Translations under genes and position numbers: made by a program
In this document: positions 25,597-33,223 of the stretch, piece after piece
Position numbering within the stretch: position 1 is the first letter of the stretch
Layout of the letters: each line of letters begins with the position of its first letter
The notes under the pieces: model-generated
Told to the model about the DNA's origin: nothing
Database searches by the model: none
Seen by the model: the letters and a program-made list of their open reading frames with translations, nothing else
NCBI GenBank assembly: GCA_027619595.1
Contig: JAQCHP010000036.1
Span: 1-38,148, forward strand
Origin: Planctomycetota bacterium
GTDB lineage: Bacteria; Planctomycetota; Planctomycetia; Pirellulales; Pirellulaceae
Length of the DNA: 38,148 nucleotides
Direction: 5' to 3'

Positions 25597-27075
25597 ATGT
25601 CCGAAACTCAAAATCCAGCGCACGGCCATGACGGTCAGCACCGACGGAGTGCTTCCTCGGGTCGCGGACCCCATCAAGTCCCGCGGAACGGTCCTGTCTC
25701 CCGTCCCCTGACTTTGGAAGAGGAACTCGATCAACAAGAGCCACTGACATTAGCGGAAGAAATTGCCGAGGAATCAGATCGCACGGGACGCTTGCCACGC
25801 GACGGTGGTTCACCGGTTAACGGCAGTGAGTTGCAAAAAATGAATATTACGCAACTCATCGAAGAAGCGCGCAAAGAAAACGTGACCGAAGTCGCCGGCC
25901 TGAAGAAACAGGACCTGATTTTCCACATTCTCAAAGAACGTGTGAAAATGAATGGGCTGATGTACGGAGAGGGGACGCTCGAAATTCTTCCCGACGGGTT
26001 CGGTTTCCTGCGGAGCCCCGACTATCACTACCTGTCGTGCCCCGACGACATTTATGTGTCGCCCAGCCAGATTCGGCGGTTTGGGCTGAAAACGGGTGTT
26101 ACCGTCTCAGGGCAGATCCGGCCCCCCAAGGAGAACGAACGTTATTTTGCCCTGCTACGTGTCGAAGCGATAAATCACCAAGAGCCCAATCTGATGGCGG
26201 GGCGGGTGAACTTTGATGACCTCACGCCGCTCCATCCCAACTCACGAATCGTGTTGGAGACCACGGGCCCGATGATCGAAACTCGCGTCGTCGACCTGAT
26301 TGTACCGATCGGATTTGGGCAGCGCGGCCTGATCGTCAGTCCCCCGCGAGCTGGCAAGACGATCCTGATGCAGAAAATCGCCAAGGCGGTCCTGACAAAC
26401 TATCCTAACGCGTATGTCATGATGCTCTTGATCGACGAACGCCCCGAAGAGGTCACCGACATGGAACGGGAGATTCGCAGCGAAAACTGCGAAGTGATCA
26501 GTTCCACCTTCGACGAACCGGCATCCCGCCATATACAAGTTTCCGAAATGGTCATCGAAAAAGCGAAGCGCATGGTCGAGTACGGCTATGACGTTGTACT
26601 TTTCTTGGATTCCATCACTCGCTTAGCACGGGCTTGGAATTCTGAATGCACTCAATCAGGAAAAATCTTGTCAGGTGGCCTCGATGCCAATGCATTGCAA
26701 CGACCCAAACGATTCTTCGGTTCCGCCCGGAAAGTGGAAGAAGGTGGATCGCTAAGCATTATTGCGACGGCTCTGGTGGAGACGGGCAGTAAGATGGACG
26801 ACGTGATCTTCGAAGAATTCAAAGGGACGGGAAACCTTGAAATCGTGCTCGATCGCAAGTTGGTCGACAAACGCATTTGGCCGGCGATCGATATTAGCCG
26901 CAGCGGAACTCGTCGCGAAGAGATGTTATTTGACCCGGAAGAACACCGGCGTGTCTCAATTCTGCGCAGAGTTTTCAGCGAAATGAATCCTCCCGATGCC
27001 ATGGAATGGCTGGTCACGCGACTGGCCAAGTCCAAATCCAACGCAGAATTTCTTATGAGCATGAACATGAAGTAA
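25597..27075 (+). CDS. rho: Transcription termination factor Rho
   Basis: This 492-residue hexameric RNA-dependent ATPase terminates transcription. After a Gly/Pro/Glu-rich N-terminal extension of about 78 residues comes the Rho N-terminal helix bundle (about 80-118, [15 protein letters not shown]). The RNA-binding cold-shock domain follows ([17 protein letters not shown] at 125-141). Then comes the RecA-like motor with Walker [13 protein letters not shown] at 248-259, Walker [17 protein letters not shown], and the secondary RNA-binding Q/R loops ([27 protein letters not shown]). It is longer than E. coli Rho (419) owing to the extension and a small insert in the cold-shock domain. ribH follows after 25 bases. 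Confidence 0.97.
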   Translation: MSETQNPAHGHDGQHRRSASSGRGPHQVPRNGPVSRPLTLEEELDQQEPLTLAEEIAEESDRTGRLPRDGGSPVNGSELQKMNITQLIEEARKENVTEVAGLKKQDLIFHILKERVKMNGLMYGEGTLEILPDGFGFLRSPDYHYLSCPDDIYVSPSQIRRFGLKTGVTVSGQIRPPKENERYFALLRVEAINHQEPNLMAGRVNFDDLTPLHPNSRIVLETTGPMIETRVVDLIVPIGFGQRGLIVSPPRAGKTILMQKIAKAVLTNYPNAYVMMLLIDERPEEVTDMEREIRSENCEVISSTFDEPASRHIQVSEMVIEKAKRMVEYGYDVVLFLDSITRLARAWNSECTQSGKILSGGLDANALQRPKRFFGSARKVEEGGSLSIIATALVETGSKMDDVIFEEFKGTGNLEIVLDRKLVDKRIWPAIDISRSGTRREEMLFDPEEHRRVSILRRVFSEMNPPDAMEWLVTRLAKSKSNAEFLMSMNMK

Positions 27076-27100
27076 TGTATCGTCTGCACGAAGGGAACAA

Positions 27101-27577
27101 TTGACGGTGGCGATCTACGACGGTAAAGAGAGTTTGGTTCCGCCTCAAGGGCGATTTGCGATTGTTGTATCGCGTTACCATCGCGATATTACAGGACGGC
27201 TATTGGACGGTGCTCGGCAAACCTTGGTACAAGGTGGCGTACCCGAAGAAAACGTGGATACCGCCTGGGTACCAGGCGCGTGGGAAATTCCGCTGGTCGC
27301 CGACTCTCTCGCTCGGTCAGGAAATTACGTTGCCATCCTCACGTTGGGAGCGGTCATCCGGGGCGAAACTTCACACGACCAGCACATCAATCGCCAGGTG
27401 AGCCAAACTTTGGGCGAAATTGCCATCGAATCAGGGGTTCCTGTGCTGTTTGGCGTGCTGACCTGCGACACTCCAGAACAAGCCATCCATCGCAGCGGCG
27501 GCAACCAGGGCAATAAGGGTACGGAATGCGCCGAAGCCGCCTTGGAGATGGTCGCGCTGATGCTTAAAATAGCCTGA
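27101..27577 (+). CDS. ribH: 6,7-dimethyl-8-ribityllumazine synthase
   Basis: This 158-residue enzyme makes the direct precursor of riboflavin from 5-amino-6-ribitylaminouracil and dihydroxybutanone phosphate. It shows [20 protein letters not shown] (19-38), [15 protein letters not shown] (58-72), [14 protein letters not shown] (83-96, with the catalytic His), and [17 protein letters not shown] near 118-134. Other rib genes are absent here. The start is TTG 27101 or GTG 27107; GAAGGGA at 27090-27096 suits either. The last codons lie in the 17-bp direct repeats, so the C-terminus (MLKIA) is locally duplicated DNA. Confidence 0.95.
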   Translation: MTVAIYDGKESLVPPQGRFAIVVSRYHRDITGRLLDGARQTLVQGGVPEENVDTAWVPGAWEIPLVADSLARSGNYVAILTLGAVIRGETSHDQHINRQVSQTLGEIAIESGVPVLFGVLTCDTPEQAIHRSGGNQGNKGTECAEAALEMVALMLKIA

Positions 27578-27607
27578 TGCTCAAGATAACCTGATGCATG
27601 ATCTGCG
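27557..27607 (+). repeat. Three 17-bp direct repeats through the ribH stop
   Basis: CTGATGCTTAAAATAGC (27557-27573), CTGATGCTCAAGATAAC (27574-27590) and CTGATGCATGATCTGCG (27591-27607) are head-to-tail copies, the third diverged after CTGATGC. The ribH stop TGA is in the second copy. A second duplication overlaps: GCATGATCTGCGATGG (27596-27611) and GCATGATCCGCGATGG (27615-27630) differ at one base. Confidence 0.7.
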
Positions 27608-27926
27608 ATGGAAAGCATGATCCGCGATGGACAAGTACGTCAGGCAAACCATCCCACCCGGTAGCGTGTCCCGATGTCCATAAGTGCACGTGTACCGCAA
27701 AAGTGACGTTCAACCCGCCCGACATGAAATTTGTCTTGCATGAACCCTTCGCGTTGCTTGTTCGCCCCAGTTGTTTACAGTCACGCAGTTGTTCATAGTC
27801 ACACAGTTGTTCCCGGTCACACAGTTCGTCGCAGTTAAGTTTTCGGATGTCGATCGCTGGAGCGTTGCCCTGGCCCCGACACCCACCCACTGAGGAGTGG
27901 CCATTCCCAAGAATGGCGCAAAATAC
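27578..27926. other. Repeat-rich intergenic region between ribH and nusB
   Basis: These roughly 350 bases contain the tail of the 17-bp repeats, the 16-bp pair at 27596/27615 and the four-copy 18-bp array at 27768-27839. No open frame here resembles a protein family. The long gap suggests nusB-ftsY has its own promoter. Confidence 0.5.
27768..27839. repeat. 18-bp tandem array, four copies
   Basis: Copies are CAGTTGTTTACAGTCACG (27768-27785), CAGTTGTTCATAGTCACA (27786-27803), CAGTTGTTCCCGGTCACA (27804-27821) and a degenerate CAGTTCGTCGCAGTTAAG (27822-27839). CAGTTGTT and GTCAC are invariant in the first three, while the middle varies. It lies about 90 bases before the nusB start. It could be a cluster of binding sites for a regulator or simply a slippage array. 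Confidence 0.8.
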
Positions 27927-28385
27927 ATGGCACGCCGCCGTCGAGCCCGCGAAGTCGTCTTGCAATTACTCTACCAAGAAGACCTCAATCCCGATGTCAC
28001 CGAAGTCAATGTCGAACGGTTCTTGGCCGGACGATTGCAAGGTGACCGGGTTACCATTGAGTTCGCTCGACAGTTACTCCAAGGGGTCCGCCGGAACCTG
28101 AAAGAGTTAGACCAGCAATTGGAAAATCATACGGAAAACTGGGAGCTACAGCGCATGGCGGCTACGGACCGCAATGTATTGCGATTGGCTGCGTTTGAAC
28201 TCCTGTATGCTGAAACTCCGGGCCTCGTCGCGATCAATGAAGCTGTCGATCTGGCTCGACGCTACGGCTCGAAACAGTCAGCTCAGTTCGTCAACGGCGT
28301 TTTGGACGGGCTCTTACCCCGCGATGCGGCAGGACAACCGTTGGACAGTATTCCAGTGGACGAAATTCCAGTAGACGAAAGCTAA
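27927..28385 (+). CDS. nusB: Transcription antitermination protein NusB
   Basis: This 152-residue all-helical protein binds boxA RNA with NusE and supports rRNA antitermination. The start at 27927 gives MARRRRAREVVLQLLYQEDL, the standard NusB N-terminus; an in-frame GTG at 27897 adds ten unusual residues. Later landmarks are WELQRMAATDRNVLRLAAFE and INEAVDLARRYGSKQSAQFVNGVLD, which match the C-terminal helices. The tail (PVDEIPVDES) is acidic and slightly repeated. ftsY begins 51 bases later. Confidence 0.95.
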   Translation: MARRRRAREVVLQLLYQEDLNPDVTEVNVERFLAGRLQGDRVTIEFARQLLQGVRRNLKELDQQLENHTENWELQRMAATDRNVLRLAAFELLYAETPGLVAINEAVDLARRYGSKQSAQFVNGVLDGLLPRDAAGQPLDSIPVDEIPVDES

Positions 28386-28436
28386 TTGCCGTGGCTGCCG
28401 TATTTCATAGCGTGATGGCGGGAGGAAGAACAAACC

Positions 28437-29465
28437 GTGGGAATCTTTGATCGTTTTCGTCGATCCGCGACGTCAGCCGCTACGACCTCGGTCACGTCGC
28501 CCGATTCGGCAACCGTGGCTGCCGAGCAAAAGGGAATATTTGCGAGACTTAAACAAGGCCTGCAGAAAACGACGCGACTGCTCCAGACCGATGTGCGGGA
28601 TCTGTTCAAGAGTCAAGGACAGCTACTGGACGAGGACTTTCTGAACCAGCTTTTTGCGCTCCTTGTCCGAACTGATATGGGGGTCGGACCAGCGCAAGAA
28701 GTTCGTACCGAAGTGCAAGAGCACTTCCGCGGACGTGTGGTCGAAATGGAAGAGCTACTGGGATTCGTCCGTGCAAAACTTCTGACGATCATGACCGGTG
28801 ACGAAGCCGAAGAACCTTTGCGACGTGCCGCCAGTGGCCCTACGGTGATGCTGGTCGTCGGCGTCAATGGATCGGGAAAAACGACGAGCATCGCGAAACT
28901 AGCACAATTGATGCGGAACGAAGGACATTCCGTAGTGCTCGGCGCCGGCGATACCTTTCGCGCCGCAGCGGTTCAGCAACTCACCGTCTGGGCCGAACGT
29001 GTAGGAGCGGAGATTGTGACGGCACCGACGGGGAGTGATCCAGCCAGTGTCGCGCACCGCGCGGTGGCGCGCGCGATCGAAAAACCGTGCGATATTTGCA
29101 TCATCGACACGGCCGGACGACTTCAGACACAAACCAACCTCATGGAAGAACTCACGAAGGTAAGGCGTGTCATTGCCAAATTGATCCCCGATGCACCCCA
29201 TGAAGTGCTCTTAGTCCTGGATGCCACCGCCGGACAAAACGGCATTAGCCAAGCCAAAGGCTTCAGCGATGCGGTGCAATGCACAGGGATCGTTCTTTCC
29301 AAGTTGGATGGAACGGCCAAGGGTGGAGTGGTCATCCCGATCCGACGTCAGTTTGAGCTGCCGGTGAAGTTCGTGGGGGTCGGCGAGGGGGCGGACGATC
29401 TCGTGAGGTTCGAGCCACAAGCGTTCGTGGATGCCTTATTTTCCGAAACAACGGTCGGCCTCTAG
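28437..29465 (+). CDS. ftsY: Signal recognition particle receptor FtsY
   Basis: This 342-residue SRP GTPase docks ribosome-nascent chain complexes at the membrane. It starts at GTG 28437 with GGAGGA at 28421-28426. The N domain (about 30-125) is followed by the G domain: GVNGSGKTTSIAKLA near 142-156, the GDTFRAAAVQQL insertion-box region near 177-188, DTAGRLQTQ near 223-231, and SKLDGTAKGG near 288-297. The C-terminal GVGEGADDLVRFEP is diagnostic of FtsY. The long acidic A domain of E. coli is missing, as in many bacteria. It probably shares a transcript with nusB. Confidence 0.97.
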   Translation: MGIFDRFRRSATSAATTSVTSPDSATVAAEQKGIFARLKQGLQKTTRLLQTDVRDLFKSQGQLLDEDFLNQLFALLVRTDMGVGPAQEVRTEVQEHFRGRVVEMEELLGFVRAKLLTIMTGDEAEEPLRRAASGPTVMLVVGVNGSGKTTSIAKLAQLMRNEGHSVVLGAGDTFRAAAVQQLTVWAERVGAEIVTAPTGSDPASVAHRAVARAIEKPCDICIIDTAGRLQTQTNLMEELTKVRRVIAKLIPDAPHEVLLVLDATAGQNGISQAKGFSDAVQCTGIVLSKLDGTAKGGVVIPIRRQFELPVKFVGVGEGADDLVRFEPQAFVDALFSETTVGL

Positions 29466-29954
29466 TAGACTTCTTCGCGAAGGCGGGTCAACGAATGTGC
29501 TAGCAGCCGCTGCATTCGACCTTCCTTACGGACGCGATCGGGTTCACGGTGCGAACTGCGGCACTTGTGTCGGCTCGCACAGTAATCCAAAGGAGAGATC
29601 CAGGTGGGCAAGTTTCGTTGGGCGGTTTTCTGAACCGCGCCTCCGCTCACAGTACGTTCACAAGTTGTCCTCCCGCCTCCGCAAGGTTTACCCAAGTGAA
29701 CCGAGTAGTCGCCGCTGTACTCATGACGGCATTTCGGCACACTGTTTAGCGCCAATGAATTGAATGCCAAATCTATTGACGTCCGATAGCACCATGGGAG
29801 GCTCAGTTGTACGAGAGACAACGGAAGTAATTCCGTCCATTTTCCAAACTGCCGAATAGCTTCTGCGGATCATTCCCGACACAACGCACACGGTGTTCAG
29901 GCCTGACCTGCACCGCCCGCCTTTTTTTCCTCCATGGATGGGAGAAAATCTAAC
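29466..29954. other. Intergenic region upstream of the porin
   Basis: About 490 bases with no convincing gene. A self-complementary decamer CTTCGCGAAG lies at 29473-29482 just after ftsY, too tight to be a strong hairpin. The 3' end carries a T7 run and the hairpin that covers the porin ribosome binding site. The porin promoter must lie here but I cannot place it. Confidence 0.5.
29925..29948 (+). promoter_or_regulatory. Hairpin covering the porin ribosome binding site
   Basis: TTTTCCTCCA (29925-29934) can pair with TGGGAGAAAA (29939-29948) across a four-base loop, with one mismatch and one G-T pair. The right arm contains the Shine-Dalgarno sequence GGGAG of the porin gene (ATG at 29955). 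Folding would hide it, so translation may be sensitive to temperature, a small RNA or a protein. This is an inference from sequence only. Confidence 0.4.
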
Positions 29955-31460
29955 ATGAGACATTGGCTACTATTGTTCGCGGCCATCGCTGCGACACAGA
30001 CGACGAACGTCACGGCTCAGTCCGTTCGTCAAGACCAAGCGGCGCTAGCCAGGACTGCTAGCACTGACTTTTATAAAACGAGCGCCACAACACAATCGAC
30101 GCCGAGCGTGTTAGCTCAACCGATTAGTTTTGGCTGCGCATCAGACGGCTGTGACGCGTCCACCAGTTGTGGATGCAATGACGGCTGCTCCGGCGGCACC
30201 TGTTGCAATTCCGGTGGCGGAAGCGGCCTCTTCGGCAACTTCTTGTACAACAATGGTTGCGGTCTAGGTATTGATTGGCCCTGTGGTGGTTCCTTAGAGT
30301 GCCTCGGCGAACCGAAAAAGGCGTTTGACGGTTGCTTCACCAAGTGCCGCGGCATCGACGCTGGCGGTTGGATTGCTCAGGGCTATACGGCGAACCCGGA
30401 TGGACCCAGCGATCGCACCAACGGTCCGGTAACGTGGATGGATCGCTCCAACGACTATCAGCTCAATGAAGTCTACCTCTATGCGGGCAAAGCCGCTAAC
30501 GCAGACAGTTGCTGCTGGGACTACGGATGGCGTGCCGACGCCATGTACGGTACGAACCATCGATGGGCTACTTCCGCGGGCTTGGAAAGCCGATTGAACG
30601 GTCGGTCTGACTATGGAATTGCACTGCCTCAGTTCTATGGTGAAATTGCACGTTGCGATTGGACCATCAAGTTTGGTCACTTTATTTCGCCAGTCGGTTT
30701 CTACACAGTCGGCACGGCAAATAACTTCTTCAATGTACTTCCTTACACGTACCAATACGGCGAACCATTCACCCATACCGGGGTGTTGGCGACCAAGAAG
30801 GTGTCGGATCGATTTACGTGGGGCAACGGCTTCGTACGTGGTTGGGATAATTTCGACGACTTCAATCCGAATCTATCCTATTTGAGCACCGCTACGTATA
30901 CCCGCAACAACGGCGACACACTCGCATGGGTGGGGCTGTTCGGTCGGGAACCGACCGCTTTGGTGCAGAATGGGCGGGATTTTGCCGGTACCTTCCATAC
31001 TCGATACTTCCAAACGTTGGTCTATACGCACCGATTTTCGGATGACATCGTGAGTTACCTGCAGAGTGACTACGGCATCCAAGGCGACGCCGTGAACAAC
31101 ACCGGACCTGGTCGCTGGTACGGTTTGAACAGCTACTTGTACTGGAATCAAACCTGCCGTTGCCAATGGGGCATGAACAGCGAATGGTTCCGGGACGAAC
31201 AAGGCGTTCGTGTTGGCCAGGTGTTGCCGTCTCCCGGTAGCCCAGGATCAAGCGGATTCGCACGTGGTCCTTTTGCGGGCAACTTCTACCGCTTTACCTT
31301 CGGGCCGAAGTACAACTTCACGTCGAATTTGTTCGGTCGCGCCAACTTCTTGTGGGACTCGTATAGCGGACGTGGTGCTGCTAACGGCGCCCTGCCGTTT
31401 GATGACGGTACCAAGAAGCAGCAGCAGATGTTGGCCTTTGACCTCGTGTACACTTTCTAG
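29955..31460 (+). CDS. Outer-membrane beta-barrel porin with Cys-rich N-terminal segment
   Basis: This 501-residue protein starts at ATG 29955 behind GGGAG. A signal peptide (MRHWLLLFAAIAATQT, cleaved near TAQS) precedes a low-complexity region with twelve cysteines between residues 61 and 131 (CGCNDGC, GGTCCNSGGG). From about 138 to the end there are alternating beta strands rich in aromatics and glycine (GGWIAQGY, WTIKFGHFISPVGF, YFQTLVYTHRF). The chain ends MLAFDLVYTF with a terminal Phe, the recognition signature of BAM-assembled outer-membrane proteins. The layout resembles BBP2/OmpL-like porins common in planctomycetes. The Cys-rich part could form disulfides that anchor the porin to the protein envelope. 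A strong hairpin follows the stop. Substrate is unknown. Confidence 0.85.
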   Translation: MRHWLLLFAAIAATQTTNVTAQSVRQDQAALARTASTDFYKTSATTQSTPSVLAQPISFGCASDGCDASTSCGCNDGCSGGTCCNSGGGSGLFGNFLYNNGCGLGIDWPCGGSLECLGEPKKAFDGCFTKCRGIDAGGWIAQGYTANPDGPSDRTNGPVTWMDRSNDYQLNEVYLYAGKAANADSCCWDYGWRADAMYGTNHRWATSAGLESRLNGRSDYGIALPQFYGEIARCDWTIKFGHFISPVGFYTVGTANNFFNVLPYTYQYGEPFTHTGVLATKKVSDRFTWGNGFVRGWDNFDDFNPNLSYLSTATYTRNNGDTLAWVGLFGREPTALVQNGRDFAGTFHTRYFQTLVYTHRFSDDIVSYLQSDYGIQGDAVNNTGPGRWYGLNSYLYWNQTCRCQWGMNSEWFRDEQGVRVGQVLPSPGSPGSSGFARGPFAGNFYRFTFGPKYNFTSNLFGRANFLWDSYSGRGAANGALPFDDGTKKQQQMLAFDLVYTF

Positions 31461-31490
31461 GTCAATTCGAAACCCAATCGACGAAAATTG

Positions 31491-31520
31491 CGACGCCCGT
31501 GATCCTGGTCACGGGCGTTG
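31491..31520 (+). terminator. Strong hairpin after the porin gene
   Basis: ACGCCCGTGA (31493-31502) pairs perfectly with TCACGGGCGT (31509-31518) over the loop TCCTGG. One G-T and one C-G pair extend it outward to 31491 and 31520. It lies 30 bases after the stop codon. The tail TCGTTG is only weakly T-rich, but the stem is strong enough for a terminator or 3' stabiliser. Confidence 0.75.
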
Positions 31521-31645
31521 TCGTTGAATCGGTCAGCTACCGGAAGTAGTCTGCGGTCGCAATTTGTGGTAGGCTAAAGCCGCTAATTTTTTTACCCGTC
31601 GAACGCAAACGAGCGGCATCGGACGCACTCGTGCGAGAATCCATC

Positions 31646-33223
31646 ATGAAGCTCAGTGCGGCCGGCCAACCGATTTTATTTGTCGTGGTACTCGCAGCCG
31701 TCGGCGCGCTACTAATTTATGTACCCGGCGTTCTCGTCGAAAAATACCAAATCGTGAAAGAGTTAGGCTCGTTTTGGGGCGGACTCTATTTGGCGGTGGT
31801 AGGTACTGGAGCCATCGCACTTCTTGCCAGCGGCGGGGGGGGCGTAGGGAAGATGTGGGGAGCCGCACGTCGAAAACGTCAACGGCGGATGCGCCGCGCG
31901 AAGAACCCAAGTCAACTTTCGCGCGACGAATTGACAGCTGAGATGCAGCACAACCTTGACGCTGCGGCCCAAGTGGCAACTGCCGACGACACCAACTCCC
32001 TGGTACGTCAGGAGTTGACACCAGAGATCTCGCGACTGTTGGCCAAACGCGAAGCACAACAGCTGGAGATCGTCGCGTTTGGCACGATCTCCAGTGGCAA
32101 GTCGTCGCTGCTCAACATGCTGGCCGGACGGGAGGTCTTCTCCACCGATCTACGTGGGGGTACCACGATGCAACGCAACGAAATCCCCTGGCCAGGACAT
32201 GACCGGATCACACTCGTTGATACTCCGGGTTTGGGAGAGGTGGACGGTTCACAACGGGCAAGCATTGCGGCCGACGCGGCCATTGATGCCGATATGGTAC
32301 TGCTTGTGGTTGACGGCCCGTTGCGACAGACCGAATTCGAACTACTGCAAAAACTGCACGCGATGGAGAAACGCATTCTCATCTGTTTAAATAAAGAAGA
32401 CTGGTACGCGCCCTCGGAACGAGATGAACTGATCCAACAAATTCAAGAACAAACGACTGCAATTGTGCAATCCGAAGACGTTGTTGCCTTACGATCACGA
32501 AGCACATCGCGCCGTCGAGTCAGGATTCTTCCCGACGGTAGCCAAGCCGAAGAAGAGGTGACAATTCCCCCAGAAATTCAACCACTAGCCGATCGCATGC
32601 TCCGCATCGTCAAACGCAACGGGACCGACTTACTGATGGCTAATTTGCTTCTGCAGTCGCGTGGACTCATGGACGAAGCCAAACTACGAGTGCGAGAATC
32701 GTTGGACCAGCGTGCCTGGCAGATCGTCGAATGGTATATGTGGCGTGCGGGAGGTGCTGCGGCGCTCAGTCCATTTCCCTTCGTTGACTTGGCCGTCGGT
32801 TGCGCCATCTCCACCAAGATGGTGGTTGATTTGGCACGCGTCTACCGCCAAGACATCGATTTCAACCTAGCCTCGCAATTACTGGGGCAACAAGGAAAGA
32901 ATCTGATCTCCATCCTCGGAACCAACGCCATCCAACCGGCGATTGCCATGATGGTAGGATCCCTGCTCAAAACAGTTCCTGGGGTGGGGACGCTTACTGG
33001 CGGTGCCCTGCAAGGAATTGTACAGGCGCTCGTGACGCGTTGGATTGGTGCCGTGTTCATCGAATACTTTAAGCAAGAATCGGCAGATCCCGGGGCGGGC
33101 CTGGCGGAAATTACGCGCCAACAGTGGGGACGAATGACAAGCATCGAAGAATTGCGACGCCTCGTAGCCAACGCGCGACAAATGCGTACAGAGGCCGCCA
33201 CCGAGACGGATGAAACACCATGA
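31646..33223 (+). CDS. Membrane-anchored dynamin/Era-like GTPase with DUF697-like C-terminus
   Basis: This 525-residue protein starts at ATG 31646 (GTG 31631 is an in-frame alternative, adding five residues). Two hydrophobic helices (about 8-30 and 44-62) are followed by a basic stretch RRKRQRRMRRAK. The GTPase core has G1 GTISSGKSS at 146-154, G3 DTPGLGE at 192-198, and G4 NKED at 249-252. The C-terminal part, about 370-480, is hydrophobic (LSPFPFVDLAVGCAIS, TVPGVGTLTGGALQGIVQAL) as in DUF697/YcjF-type domains. The ATGA at its end overlaps the start of a second, related GTPase. The pair may form a heteromeric membrane-remodelling or stress-response GTPase; function unknown. Confidence 0.85.
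   Translation: MKLSAAGQPILFVVVLAAVGALLIYVPGVLVEKYQIVKELGSFWGGLYLAVVGTGAIALLASGGGGVGKMWGAARRKRQRRMRRAKNPSQLSRDELTAEMQHNLDAAAQVATADDTNSLVRQELTPEISRLLAKREAQQLEIVAFGTISSGKSSLLNMLAGREVFSTDLRGGTTMQRNEIPWPGHDRITLVDTPGLGEVDGSQRASIAADAAIDADMVLLVVDGPLRQTEFELLQKLHAMEKRILICLNKEDWYAPSERDELIQQIQEQTTAIVQSEDVVALRSRSTSRRRVRILPDGSQAEEEVTIPPEIQPLADRMLRIVKRNGTDLLMANLLLQSRGLMDEAKLRVRESLDQRAWQIVEWYMWRAGGAAALSPFPFVDLAVGCAISTKMVVDLARVYRQDIDFNLASQLLGQQGKNLISILGTNAIQPAIAMMVGSLLKTVPGVGTLTGGALQGIVQALVTRWIGAVFIEYFKQESADPGAGLAEITRQQWGRMTSIEELRRLVANARQMRTEAATETDETP

Noticed and set aside
27768-27839. CRISPR array
   Set aside because: The repeat is only 18 bp with no spacers and no cas genes nearby; it is a plain tandem array.
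27564-27965. Minus-strand frame with repeated Cys/Asn peptides across the 18-bp array
   Set aside because: The peptide repeats simply reflect the 18-bp DNA repeat, and the frame overlaps nusB and ribH ends on the other strand.
29473-29482. CTTCGCGAAG as ftsY terminator
   Set aside because: Perfectly self-complementary, but as RNA it can form only a three-pair stem with a four-base loop.
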